From Deltaproteobacteria bacterium (GTDB lineage: Bacteria; Myxococcota; Kuafuiibacteriia; Kuafuiibacteriales; Kuafuiibacteriaceae), in NCBI GenBank assembly GCA_016713425.1, contig JADJPE010000005.1, positions 6,926,001-6,990,000 of the forward strand: 64,000 bases of DNA, written 5' to 3'. Below, piece after piece: positions 44,312-53,445 of this stretch (the stretch's first letter is position 1; the number at the start of each line of letters is the position of its first letter). The translations under genes and the position numbers were made by a program. The notes beneath the pieces are model-generated. The model had not been told where the DNA came from and ran no database searches. It was given only the letters and a program-made list of their open reading frames with translations.

Positions 44312-45976
44312 ATGCCGATTCATCCTCTTGCCGGCCAACCTGCGCCGAAATCCCTGCTCGTCGACGTTCCCAAGCTGGTCAGCGCCTACTACACGCTGTC
44401 GCCCGATCCTCATGAGGCGGGGCAACGGGTCGCGTTCGGGACGTCGGGTCATCGGGGCAGCGCGTTTCACCACAGCTTCAACGAGGCGCATATTTTGGCG
44501 ATCACCCAGGCGATCTGCGACTACCGCCAATCACAAGGCTACACGGGCCCACTTTTCCTCGGCAAGGACACCCATGCGCTGTCCGAGCCCGCACTCCGAA
44601 CGGCGCTCGAGGTGCTCGCAGCCAACCGCGTCTCCGTCATGATCGACGATCGCGACGGCTACACGCCAACGCCAACCGTGTCCCACGCCATCTTGGCCTA
44701 CAACCGTGGCCCGAGCGGCCACCCGGGCGGCGCACGCGGCGCGTCCGCCGACGGCATTGTCATCACGCCCTCCCACAACCCGCCCGAGGATGGAGGGTTC
44801 AAGTACAATCCACCCAACGGCGGACCGGCGGACGGCTCGGTCACCAAGGTGATCGAGGCTCGCGCCAACACGTTGCTCGAGCAGGGCAATCGTGAAGTCA
44901 GACGGGTCTCGCTCTCCAAAGCGCTCGCGCAAGACACGACCCATCGCCACGACTACATGGGCCCGTACGTCGCCGACCTCGGTCACGCGATCGATATGGA
45001 CGCCATTTCAAACTCGGGGCTCAGAATCGGCGTCGATCCGATGGGCGGTTCAGGTCTCGCCTACTGGCCGCTGATCGCCGAGCGATACGGGCTCGACATC
45101 ACGGTCGTGAATCCAGATCCCGATCCGACTTTCTCGTTCATGCGCGTCGACAAGGACGGGCGGATCCGAATGGACTGCTCATCGCCGTACGCGATGGCGG
45201 GGCTCATCGCGATGAAAGATCGCTACGACATCGCCTTCGGGAACGACGCCGACTACGACCGCCATGGCATCGTGGCCCCGAGCGTCGGACTGCTCAATCC
45301 CAACCACTACCTCGCGGTCGCGATCCACTACCTCTTTTCGCATCGCCCCGAGTGGCCCTCGACCGCGGCCGTCGGCAAGACGCTCGTCTCCTCGAGCATC
45401 ATCGACCGCATCACGCTTGCACTCGGACGTCGCGTCGCTGAGGTCCCCGTCGGCTTCAAGTGGTTCGTGGATGGCCTGTTTCAGGGGACGTATGGGTTCG
45501 CGGGCGAAGAAAGCGCTGGGGCTTCCTTCCTGCGCAAGGACGGAACCGTTTGGACGACAGACAAGGACGGGATCTTGCTCGACCTGCTCGCGGCCGAGAT
45601 CACGGCGAAGACGAAGAAAGATCCGGGCCTGCACTACGAAGCGCTGACCTCGAAGTTCGGCGCACCCATCTATGAGCGCATCGATGCGCCGGCATCGACG
45701 GAAGAGAAGAAGCGGCTCGAGTCTTTGACCGGGAGCGATGTCGATGCATCCACTTTGGCCGGCGAACCGATCCTGCAGAAGCTCACCGAAGCGCCGGCCG
45801 GCGGTCGAATCGGAGGCCTCAAAGTCACGACCGAGAACGGATGGTTTGCCGCTCGGCCGTCCGGCACCGAGGCCGTCTACAAGATCTACGCTGAGAGTTT
45901 TCGAGGCCCGGACCATCTGGCGGCCATCCAACGCGAAGCAAAGGACATTGTCTCGAAGGTCATGAAGGAGCCCTAA
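44312..45976 (+). CDS. pgm: Phosphoglucomutase (alpha-D-glucose phosphate-specific)
   Basis: A 554-residue protein, the length of E. coli Pgm. It has VAFGTSGHRGSAFHHSFNE, the active-site serine in ITPSHNPPEDGG (about 154), the metal-binding FGNDADYDRHGIV, sugar-binding KWFVDGLFQGTYGFAGEESA, and the phosphate-binding ARPSGTEAVYKIYAESF near the C-terminus. It interconverts glucose-1- and glucose-6-phosphate, feeding UDP-glucose and glycogen or polysaccharide synthesis in the cytoplasm. It lies directly after the glycosyltransferase gene, 17 bp apart. Confidence 0.97.
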   Translation: MPIHPLAGQPAPKSLLVDVPKLVSAYYTLSPDPHEAGQRVAFGTSGHRGSAFHHSFNEAHILAITQAICDYRQSQGYTGPLFLGKDTHALSEPALRTALEVLAANRVSVMIDDRDGYTPTPTVSHAILAYNRGPSGHPGGARGASADGIVITPSHNPPEDGGFKYNPPNGGPADGSVTKVIEARANTLLEQGNREVRRVSLSKALAQDTTHRHDYMGPYVADLGHAIDMDAISNSGLRIGVDPMGGSGLAYWPLIAERYGLDITVVNPDPDPTFSFMRVDKDGRIRMDCSSPYAMAGLIAMKDRYDIAFGNDADYDRHGIVAPSVGLLNPNHYLAVAIHYLFSHRPEWPSTAAVGKTLVSSSIIDRITLALGRRVAEVPVGFKWFVDGLFQGTYGFAGEESAGASFLRKDGTVWTTDKDGILLDLLAAEITAKTKKDPGLHYEALTSKFGAPIYERIDAPASTEEKKRLESLTGSDVDASTLAGEPILQKLTEAPAGGRIGGLKVTTENGWFAARPSGTEAVYKIYAESFRGPDHLAAIQREAKDIVSKVMKEP

Positions 45977-46122
45977 GTCCTTTGCGCGGCCGTGTGCTCA
46001 AAGCAACGCACCTCAACGCACAGCCGGTATCTCCCGCGCACACCGCACCGCCGACGTCTTGAGCTCGGAACATTCTCAGGCGACCATAGGACGCCTCGGC
46101 GCAAACCCGAGCACACCCGATC

Positions 46123-47346
46123 ATGGCCGCGCGCACGCCCCCCAAGCCGCCCGACACGCCCCAGGGGCGTCCAGCGGGGGACCTCCGTTCACGCGCGCAT
46201 ACGCCCAGGCAGGAAGAGCCCGAGTCTCAGGACCCGCAAACGGTCATTGACCCCCGCATTGCGGCGCAAGTCATGCGAGAGCTCGCCGCGCCGGCGCCGG
46301 CTAACGCGAAGGTGGCGAGCAGCACGCTGGGTGAATCAGGGCTGAGCGAATTCGTGAGCGCCGAACCAGAACGCACGATGCTCTCGACAGCGCCGGTGTT
46401 TTCGGACGACACGACCGCGGCGACGCCGTCACTTGGTGGCCAAGCCGATACGCCGGATCTCCCCGTTGCCCGAACGATCGAGCAACCGATGTCGTTCCTC
46501 CTGGGAAGCGAAGGCGGCGGCTCGGGCAACGAGGCCAACGAGTTCGCGAACCGCGCGCGGTCCGCGGGGAATTTCGACCCACCTCCTTCACGGAGCCCGC
46601 CCGGACCGCCGGAGCGTGCCCTGCGCCCACTGGTTCGCGTTCGCGCACGCCGCGCGGATCCGGCCGGCCTCGCCCAGGAAACGCCGACCGCTCGAGAACA
46701 AGCCTCGGCCGCTCCGTCATCCGAACCGCCGAGAAGTGCGAATGCGCCGGCGAACGGCCGCACCACCACGAGCGTGCCGGTACTCGCTCGGGACGCGCCT
46801 CTTCCCGGCGATCTCTCCGAGGAGGATTTCGCTGCGCTCACGCGCAAGCCGACCCCAGGCGGAGCCCCACCGCGAACCGCGGCCAAGGCGATGGCGCGTC
46901 CCAGTGAGGGCGCGAGCGCGGAAAGCATCCGTGCTTGGACGGCGACCGCACACGCAACCTCGAAGATCATCCCCATGTTGCTGGCCGCATTCGTCGTCCT
47001 CTCGACGATCGCGATCTCGATCATGTTCTTCGCCGGATCTCCGAAGAACGACCTGCACGTCCGCGTTCGCTTCTTGGATATTGGAGGCAACCCGTCGACA
47101 CTCGAGCTCGTCCAGGGCGACGCACCCTCCCACCTCATCGTAGAGACCGATCCCCCCGGAGTGCTCGTCGTCTTCGAGCAGACAATCCTCGGGCGAACGC
47201 CGTGCTCGGCCAGCCTAAAGGTCAAGCTTCAGGACAACATCGGCGTCGAACTCGAAGGACCCTATTTTGAACCCTGGGTCGGTGAACTGAGTCGAGACAT
47301 CGCCGGAGACTTCAGGCTGACCGCCAAACTCGTGCGGAAGCCATGA
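46123..47346 (+). CDS. Membrane protein with long disordered N-terminus and PEGA-like C-terminal domain
   Basis: A 407-residue protein. About 280 N-terminal residues are Pro/Ala/Arg/Ser-rich and probably disordered and cytoplasmic. A single membrane helix (IIPMLLAAFVVLSTIAISIM) leads to about 90 outer residues with HLIVETDPPGVLVVFEQTIL and GRTPCSASLKVKL, resembling PEGA repeats (short surface beta modules). Similar architecture occurs in the extracellular parts of myxobacterial kinases, but no kinase domain is present here. Function unknown. Lies 146 bp after pgm and converges on the glutaredoxin-fusion gene. Confidence 0.7.
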   Translation: MAARTPPKPPDTPQGRPAGDLRSRAHTPRQEEPESQDPQTVIDPRIAAQVMRELAAPAPANAKVASSTLGESGLSEFVSAEPERTMLSTAPVFSDDTTAATPSLGGQADTPDLPVARTIEQPMSFLLGSEGGGSGNEANEFANRARSAGNFDPPPSRSPPGPPERALRPLVRVRARRADPAGLAQETPTAREQASAAPSSEPPRSANAPANGRTTTSVPVLARDAPLPGDLSEEDFAALTRKPTPGGAPPRTAAKAMARPSEGASAESIRAWTATAHATSKIIPMLLAAFVVLSTIAISIMFFAGSPKNDLHVRVRFLDIGGNPSTLELVQGDAPSHLIVETDPPGVLVVFEQTILGRTPCSASLKVKLQDNIGVELEGPYFEPWVGELSRDIAGDFRLTAKLVRKP

Positions 47347-47449
47347 CCGAAGAGTTCCCCCGAAATCAGATCGGGCAACCGCGTTCCGTACGCCGAATTG
47401 GGGGGCATCAGGCGCGCAGCATCCGCATCGTGAAATCAGGAGAACGGCA

Positions 47450-48379
47450 TCAATAGCGCGGAATCGTGTTGTCCACCTCGAGCGCCCACGCATCGATCCC
47501 ACCCTTGAGGTTGAAGACACGCTTGAAGCCGCGCTGAACGTAGTGCTGGCCTGCGGCGAGGCTCCGCCCGCCGTGATGACAATGAAACACAAGCACCGTC
47601 TCGGACCGATCGAGGCCATCGAGGTAAGCGGCCGTATCGTCATCGAGAAGCTTGGTGCCCGGGATCGAGGCCATTTCACGCTCCTTGACCGTGCGCACGT
47701 CGATAAACTCAAACGGCCTGTTCTCAGACATCCACGCGCGCAGCTCCGTGCTCGTCAAGTCGCGTACCCGGGCGGGCTCATTCGGATTCTCGATCCGAAA
47801 GCCACCATGCTCGCCAGGAACGAAATCGATGAGCGCCCCATTCACCTTCTTCGCGCTCGCGCGCGCCACCGCAAAACGAACGCCCGACACGAGGACCTCG
47901 ATGTCGGAAGGCTGCGCCGGTCCGAGGTCGAGCAACGGCTGATACTGAGCGTCGACCGCGAAACGAATCGACGCGCCGGCGCCGCCGTCTTCGAGCGCTC
48001 CGCGCAAAGCCTCGGCCGCCGTCTCCGTCAGCTTGAGGACAGGCGGCTCGACGTTCTCGAACTCGACACCAAGCATCTTGTGCAGCTCGCCCGAGGCGTA
48101 CAGCTCACCCACGATGTCACAGCCGCCCACGAACTTGCCGTCGACATAGACTTGGGGGATCGTCGGCCAATTGGCGTAGGCTTTGATACCCTCGCGAAGT
48201 TCCGGCGATTCGAGGACATTCACGGCCTGAAATTCCTGCCCAAGTTCTTCGAGGATGGTGAGTACGCGCGCAGAGAAGCCACATTGAGGCATCCCGCGGC
48301 GTCCTTTCATGAAGACCACGATTCGGTTGTTCTTGAGGTGCGTTTCAATGGTTGCGCGAACCGGCTCGGCCAACGTCAT
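47450..48379 (-). CDS. Monothiol glutaredoxin / A-type-like / rhodanese fusion protein
   Basis: 309 residues from the ATG at 48379. Domain 1 (1-105) is a Grx4-type monothiol glutaredoxin with C33 in PQCGFS, WPTIPQVYVDGKFVGGCDIV. Domain 2 (about 115-210) resembles HesB/IscA (LKLTETAAEALRGALEDGG, VNGALIDFVPGEHGGFRIEN) but lacks all three cysteines that bind Fe-S clusters. Domain 3 (about 215-309) is a rhodanese with DVRTVKEREMASIPGTKLL and active C267 in FHCHHGGRS. Likely in Fe-S cluster trafficking or sulfur transfer; the A-type part may be structural only. gcvP lies 59 bp upstream on the same strand. Confidence 0.9.
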   Translation of the reverse strand: MTLAEPVRATIETHLKNNRIVVFMKGRRGMPQCGFSARVLTILEELGQEFQAVNVLESPELREGIKAYANWPTIPQVYVDGKFVGGCDIVGELYASGELHKMLGVEFENVEPPVLKLTETAAEALRGALEDGGAGASIRFAVDAQYQPLLDLGPAQPSDIEVLVSGVRFAVARASAKKVNGALIDFVPGEHGGFRIENPNEPARVRDLTSTELRAWMSENRPFEFIDVRTVKEREMASIPGTKLLDDDTAAYLDGLDRSETVLVFHCHHGGRSLAAGQHYVQRGFKRVFNLKGGIDAWALEVDNTIPRY

Positions 48380-48438
48380 GGCGCCGAGAGTAGCCGACGG
48401 GCCACGAGAGGCAAGCGCCATCGGCGCCCGAGGTCGAC

Positions 48439-51366
48439 TTACTCGGAGGCCACCGCGTCCATCGGGGGGCAAGTGCAGACGAGGTGCCGATCGCCATAGG
48501 CGTTATCGACGCGCCCAACCACCGGCCAGAACTTGAACGCCTTCGTATCCGGCGCCGGATACGCGGCCACTTCGCGTGGGTAGGGGTGGGTCCAGACGTC
48601 GCTCGATACGTGCTGGGCCGTGTGGGGCGCGTTCTTGAGGGGGTTGTCGCTGCGGTCCATCCGACCTTCCTCGATGGCCCGAATCTCCTCGCGAATTCGG
48701 ATCATCGCATTCGAGAACCGATCGAGCTCGTACAAAGATTCGCTCTCGGTCGGCTCGACCATCAGCGTCCCCGGAACCGGGAACGACATGGTGGGCGCGT
48801 GAAATCCGTAGTCCATCAAACGCTTAGCGATGTCCTCCACCTCGATCCCCGCGCTCTTCTTGAACGGACGCATGTCGAGGATGAACTCGTGCGCCACCCG
48901 CCCCTCTTTGCCGCGATAGAGAATCTCGTAGTGATCCTTGAGGCGCTCCGCCATGTAGTTCGCATTCAAGATCGCGACCATCGTCGCTTTCTTGAGTCCC
49001 ACATCACCCATGAGCGCGATGTACATCCACGAGATCGGGAGAATGCTCGCGCTGCCGTAAGGCGCCGCAGAAACGAGTCCGACGCTGTTCTCGGGATGCG
49101 AAAAGGCGGCGGGATGATCGGGGAGAAACGGTGCCAAGTGCGAGGCAACGACGATCGGCCCCATGCCCGGACCCCCGCCCCCGTGAGGGATGCAGAACGT
49201 CTTGTGCAAGTTGACATGCATGACGTCCGCGCCGAACGTCCCGGGCCGACACAGCCCAACTTGGGCGTTGAGGTTGGCCCCATCCATGTAGACCTGGCCT
49301 CCGTGCTCGTGCACGACGTCGATCAGAGTCCGAATCTCTTCCTCGAACACGCCGTGGGTCGACGGGTAGGTGATCATCATTGCGGCCAGACGGTCTTGGT
49401 GTTTGGCCGCTTTGGCACGAAGGTCGCCGACGTCGACATTGCCCGATTCGTCACACGCGACCGCGATCACCTTGAAGCCAACCATCGCAGCGGAGGCCGG
49501 ATTGGTACCATGGGCGGACGTTGGGATCAGGCAAACATCGCGGTGCGATTGGCCGAGCGATTCGAGGTAGGCGCGAATCACGAGCAGTCCAGCATACTCG
49601 CCCTGCGAGCCGGCATTCGGCTGAAGTGAGCAAGCGGCAAAGCCGGTCACCGCACAGAGCTTCCTTTCCAACGATTCGAGCAGGCACCGATAGCCTTCGC
49701 GTTGATCGGCCGGCGCGAACGGATGGATGCGCGCAAACTGCGGCCAAGTCACGGGGAACATCTCGCTGGCGGCATTGAGCTTCATCGTGCAGGAGCCGAG
49801 CGGGATCATCGAAGTATTCAGCGAGAGGTCTGCACTCTCGAGGCGGTGTAGATAACGGAGCATCTCGTGCTCCGCGTGGTAGCGATTGAACACGGCGTGT
49901 TGGAGAAACTTCGTCGAGCGTCGATGAGGCAGGGGGATCGAAACATCGACCGACGCCGCAAGTTCCTTGGCCGAAATCGAGGGCGCCGCACCCGGGCTCG
50001 CGAAGATCGACAAGAGCTCGTCGACCAGAGCGGGCGTAGACGTCTCATCGAGTGAAATACCCAAATCACCCGCTTCGCATCCGTCTGCGTCGTCGTGTTC
50101 GTCCTGGCCGTAGCATCGGAAGTTGATGTGTTTTTCTTTGGCGCCCTCGAGCACCACCTCCCGCTTCGCAGCCTCGAGACGCACGCGCAGCGTGTCGAAA
50201 AACGCGCCGTCGTTCACCACCCGAACTCCGAGTTTTTCGAGCCCTGCCTTCAGGATGGCGGTGAGCGCATGGATACGCTCGGCAATGCGCCGCAGTCCGT
50301 CCGGACCGTGATACACGGCGTACATCGAGGCGATCACCGCGAGAAGCACCTGCGCCGTGCAGATGTTGCTCGTGGCCTTGTCTCGTCGAATGTGTTGTTC
50401 GCGCGTTTGGAGCGCCAGTCGATAAGCCGGACGCCCCTCGCTATCTTTGGAAACGCCGACGATGCGCCCCGGGATATGTCTTCGGTGAGCCTCGGAGGTC
50501 GCCAGGAACGCGGCGTGTGGGCCGCCGCCGCCGAGCGGAACGCCGAAGCGTTGCGCCGATCCGATCGCGATATCGGCTCCGAACTCTCCGGGCGGGCGGA
50601 GAAGCGTAAGCGCAAGAAGATCCGTCGCAACAACAACCAAGACATCGTTCGCGTGCGCCCGCTCCACGAGCGGCGCGTAGTCAAGGACGGATCCACTCGA
50701 CGTTGGGTACGAGAGCAGCAGCCCGCAAAACGGCTGACGCGCGTCGGCGAAGTCGATCGCTGACGGATCGCCCACGATCACCTCGATCCCAAGCGGACGC
50801 GCCCGCGTCTTGAGCACGCCGATCGTCTGCGGATGGGTATCGGATGCAACGAAGAAAGCCGAGCGCCCCGCCGAAGCGATGCGAGCGCACATCGTCATCG
50901 CTTCGGCCGCGGCTGTGCCTTCATCGAGCAACGAAGCATTCGCGAGGGGGAGGCCCGTCAGATCGGCGACCATCGTCTGAAAGTTGAGGAGCGCCTCGAG
51001 GCGACCCTGTGCGATCTCAGCCTGATACGGCGTGTACTGCGTGTACCAACCCGGATTCTCGAGAATGCCGCGCTGAATCACCGGGGGTGTACGGGTATCG
51101 TAATAGCCCATGCCAATCACAGACCGCGCGACCTGATTCTTGGCTGCGATCGCGGACAACACCTCGAGGAGCGCGTGTTCATCGCGCGCCGGACCGATGC
51201 CCAGGTCCCCCGTCCACCGGATCGACGCAGGCACGGTGGCCTCGACCAGCGCCGTCAACCCCTCGCAGCGCAGGGTCTTGAGCATCGTCTGAATGTCGTC
51301 CGGGGACGGACCGATATGGCGGTGAATAAACGTGTCAGCCTCGTCGATCAGGTCTCGAACATGCAT
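48439..51366 (-). CDS. gcvP: Glycine dehydrogenase (decarboxylating), P-protein of the glycine cleavage system
   Basis: 975 residues from the ATG at 51366, giving the family N-terminus DEADTFIHRHIGPSPDDIQ; an upstream in-frame ATG at 51459 would add 31 unconserved residues. Both halves of the fused P-protein are present. The C-terminal half carries the PLP Lys in MHVNLHKTFCIPHGGGGPG (about residue 720) and the upstream TSAHGTNPASAAM. It decarboxylates glycine and passes the aminomethyl group to lipoyl-GcvH. gcvT and gcvH are not in the window, so this gene is separated from the rest of the system here. Confidence 0.97.
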   Translation of the reverse strand: MHVRDLIDEADTFIHRHIGPSPDDIQTMLKTLRCEGLTALVEATVPASIRWTGDLGIGPARDEHALLEVLSAIAAKNQVARSVIGMGYYDTRTPPVIQRGILENPGWYTQYTPYQAEIAQGRLEALLNFQTMVADLTGLPLANASLLDEGTAAAEAMTMCARIASAGRSAFFVASDTHPQTIGVLKTRARPLGIEVIVGDPSAIDFADARQPFCGLLLSYPTSSGSVLDYAPLVERAHANDVLVVVATDLLALTLLRPPGEFGADIAIGSAQRFGVPLGGGGPHAAFLATSEAHRRHIPGRIVGVSKDSEGRPAYRLALQTREQHIRRDKATSNICTAQVLLAVIASMYAVYHGPDGLRRIAERIHALTAILKAGLEKLGVRVVNDGAFFDTLRVRLEAAKREVVLEGAKEKHINFRCYGQDEHDDADGCEAGDLGISLDETSTPALVDELLSIFASPGAAPSISAKELAASVDVSIPLPHRRSTKFLQHAVFNRYHAEHEMLRYLHRLESADLSLNTSMIPLGSCTMKLNAASEMFPVTWPQFARIHPFAPADQREGYRCLLESLERKLCAVTGFAACSLQPNAGSQGEYAGLLVIRAYLESLGQSHRDVCLIPTSAHGTNPASAAMVGFKVIAVACDESGNVDVGDLRAKAAKHQDRLAAMMITYPSTHGVFEEEIRTLIDVVHEHGGQVYMDGANLNAQVGLCRPGTFGADVMHVNLHKTFCIPHGGGGPGMGPIVVASHLAPFLPDHPAAFSHPENSVGLVSAAPYGSASILPISWMYIALMGDVGLKKATMVAILNANYMAERLKDHYEILYRGKEGRVAHEFILDMRPFKKSAGIEVEDIAKRLMDYGFHAPTMSFPVPGTLMVEPTESESLYELDRFSNAMIRIREEIRAIEEGRMDRSDNPLKNAPHTAQHVSSDVWTHPYPREVAAYPAPDTKAFKFWPVVGRVDNAYGDRHLVCTCPPMDAVASE

Positions 51367-51488
51367 GGCACCGCTGTAGCCCTCACGCTCGAAGACAACA
51401 AGCGCTTTTCCGCGACTCGGCGCGGACCCGGCGAAGAGATGCGTGACCCGTGGGCGCAAAAGATGTCAGACTTTGCCCCGCGAAGACC

Positions 51489-52775
51489 ATGCACAACCGA
51501 ATGCGCCCCAAGATGATCGCCATCGCCGCAGCCGTCGTCGCGGTCGGCGCCCTCGTGGGCATCGCTTGCCCACCGGCATCCGATCATGCGCCATCGGCCC
51601 AGAGCTCGCCGGCGCCGGCGCCGGCGACCCAGACCAAGCCAGCGCAGCCGAAACCACTCACCCTCGACGATTGCCTCAATCGTCCCGCGTCAAGGGCGTG
51701 CGAAGCCGTCGCTCTGGAACGCCTGCTCGCAGGGGACGCCGAAACCTCTGCCGATCTCTTCACGCGCATGTGCGACGCCGACGAGGTGCGCGGGTGTTAC
51801 GGCCTCGGAAATGCCTACGCAGCCGGGATTGGGGTGAACCAAAGCAATCGGCGAGCTCGGGCAGCCTTTCGCAAGGGATGCGATGGGGACGATGGCGCGA
51901 GCTGCTACCGACTTGCGACCCTAAGCTTGGCCGGGTCCGACGCGTCGGGTCCATCGAACCGGAGCCGACGCAAGAGGCACAAGCACCGCCCGAGCCATCG
52001 CCTCCGAGGCGCCGGCGCCGAACCCGAATTCGGCGCCTCCACCCACGCCTCTACCCGCGCCTCTACCCACGCCTCGGCCTCCGTCGCCAGCGTCGTCGCC
52101 AGCGCCAGCGCCAGCGCCAGCGCCAGCGCGCACAGCGACTTCGGAAACCGCATCCGAGCGGGCACGAAGGAACACGCGCTGCTCGAACGCGCGTGTACGC
52201 TCGGGCATGCCCCCGCGTGCCGGTTCCTCGGAGGAGAAACAGGCTTCGAACGCGGTTGCGCGCTCGGCGACGCCGTCGCTTGCCTCTTGCTTGGTCTTGC
52301 GCGGCAAGAGCAGAAACGTCCTCCGGCCGGAGCGTTCCGAAGCGGGTGCGCGCTTGGGGAGGGGGAATCTTGTTTCTGGAACGCACGCGCTTCGGAAGAA
52401 GAGGATCAGGAAGCCGGCACGATCACCCACCCGACCGTGGTGGCCTACTACGATCGGCGCGCCTGCGAGCTTGGCTTCGCGGCCGGATGCCAGCGAATCG
52501 GGGAGGCTCACTTCGCTGGCTCAGGCGTGCCAAAGGATACCGCGCGTGCCCTCGAATGGTGGAACGACGCCTGTCGTAAGGGTTTGGGCGAATCTTGCTG
52601 GCGCCTTGGTGATGTTTTCGAACACGGCAAGGAGGTCAACATCGACCTGCAATATGCCCAACAGATCTATCGGCACGCGTGCGCGCTCGGGAGCACCCAA
52701 GGTTGTGCCGATGCCAGCCGTCTGGAGTCCGACCCGGCACCGACCGACGCGGACGCGGCGCCCGAGGACGACTGA
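51489..52775 (+). CDS. Sel1-repeat lipoprotein with Ala-Ser/Thr-rich linker
   Basis: 428 residues from the ATG at 51489 (an ATG at 51501 is also possible). The signal peptide ends in ALVGIAC, a lipobox-type site. Sel1/TPR-like repeats with paired Cys (ADEVRGCYGLGNAYAAGIGV, and GLGESCWRLGDVFEHGKEVN) flank a long Ala/Ser linker. Such Cys-containing Sel1 proteins are secreted scaffold proteins in this bacterial group. The partner is unknown. Divergent from gcvP (about 120 bp), convergent with the Nudix gene. Confidence 0.82.
   Translation: MHNRMRPKMIAIAAAVVAVGALVGIACPPASDHAPSAQSSPAPAPATQTKPAQPKPLTLDDCLNRPASRACEAVALERLLAGDAETSADLFTRMCDADEVRGCYGLGNAYAAGIGVNQSNRRARAAFRKGCDGDDGASCYRLATLSLAGSDASGPSNRSRRKRHKHRPSHRLRGAGAEPEFGASTHASTRASTHASASVASVVASASASASASAHSDFGNRIRAGTKEHALLERACTLGHAPACRFLGGETGFERGCALGDAVACLLLGLARQEQKRPPAGAFRSGCALGEGESCFWNARASEEEDQEAGTITHPTVVAYYDRRACELGFAAGCQRIGEAHFAGSGVPKDTARALEWWNDACRKGLGESCWRLGDVFEHGKEVNIDLQYAQQIYRHACALGSTQGCADASRLESDPAPTDADAAPEDD
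52035..52127. repeat. 12-bp and 6-bp tandem repeats in Sel1 lipoprotein linker
   Basis: Three 12-bp units (GCCTCTACCCRC type, encoding AST-H/R) at 52035-52070, and five GCCAGC units at 52098-52127 encoding Ala-Ser pairs. Both keep the frame. Confidence 0.95.
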
Positions 52776-52792
52776 GTCGAACCCGTGCGCTC

Positions 52793-53335
52793 TCACCCTC
52801 GCGACTTCTCGACAAGTCGCGCGACTGACCGGTCAACCTCGAGCCGAAGCACGTCCGTAAGAGCAAACCAGCGCACGTCGTGCGACTCATCGCTGACGAC
52901 CGGACGCGCACCCCGGGGCGCACGCAGGAGAAAGCGAACGTCGTAATGGAAGTGTGCCGGGACGGCCTTGTGTTGTGGGATCGGATGCACGTCGACGTCG
53001 AAGATCTCCGGGCTCACCACGGAGGCCTCAATGCCCGTCTCCTCTCGAGCTTCCGCGCATGCGACCGAGAGGAGGTCTGGATTTCCATCGGCATGACCCC
53101 CGGGTTGAAGCCACCGGTCGAGCTTCTTGTGGTGAACGAGGATCGCCCGCGCCCCCTCGGCGTCGAGAATCCAGGCGGACGCCGTCATGTGCCCCACCTC
53201 GAGCGCCCGCGAAAAACAGTCGACATGGTCGCTTACGAACGCGCGCATTCGTTCGAGGGCAGGCGCCTCCTCCGGTGTCATGATCGAGCTTTGTGCGTAG
53301 CGCCGGAGGCGCTGGAGGAGCTCAGTCCGATGCAT
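52793..53335 (-). CDS. Nudix hydrolase
   Basis: 180 residues from the ATG at 53335 (an ATG nine bases upstream is possible). The Nudix box is GGHADGNPDLLSVACAEARE followed by ETGI, with the REExxG core intact; the first Glu position is not conserved, which also occurs in some subfamilies. The flanking strands (TASAWILDAEGARAILVHHK, HYDVRFLLRA) fit the fold. It hydrolyses a nucleoside diphosphate linked to another group; the substrate is undetermined. Divergent from murI, convergent with the Sel1 gene. Confidence 0.9.
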   Translation of the reverse strand: MHRTELLQRLRRYAQSSIMTPEEAPALERMRAFVSDHVDCFSRALEVGHMTASAWILDAEGARAILVHHKKLDRWLQPGGHADGNPDLLSVACAEAREETGIEASVVSPEIFDVDVHPIPQHKAVPAHFHYDVRFLLRAPRGARPVVSDESHDVRWFALTDVLRLEVDRSVARLVEKSRG

Positions 53336-53445
53336 CGCGAGCAACTCAATCTACGGTACGGATGGGCTCCTCGCATGCGATCTCGGGCCAGGCGATTTCG
53401 CTCGACGACAATTTGGGTCGCGAGCTACGGTGCTGGGTCGTTCCG

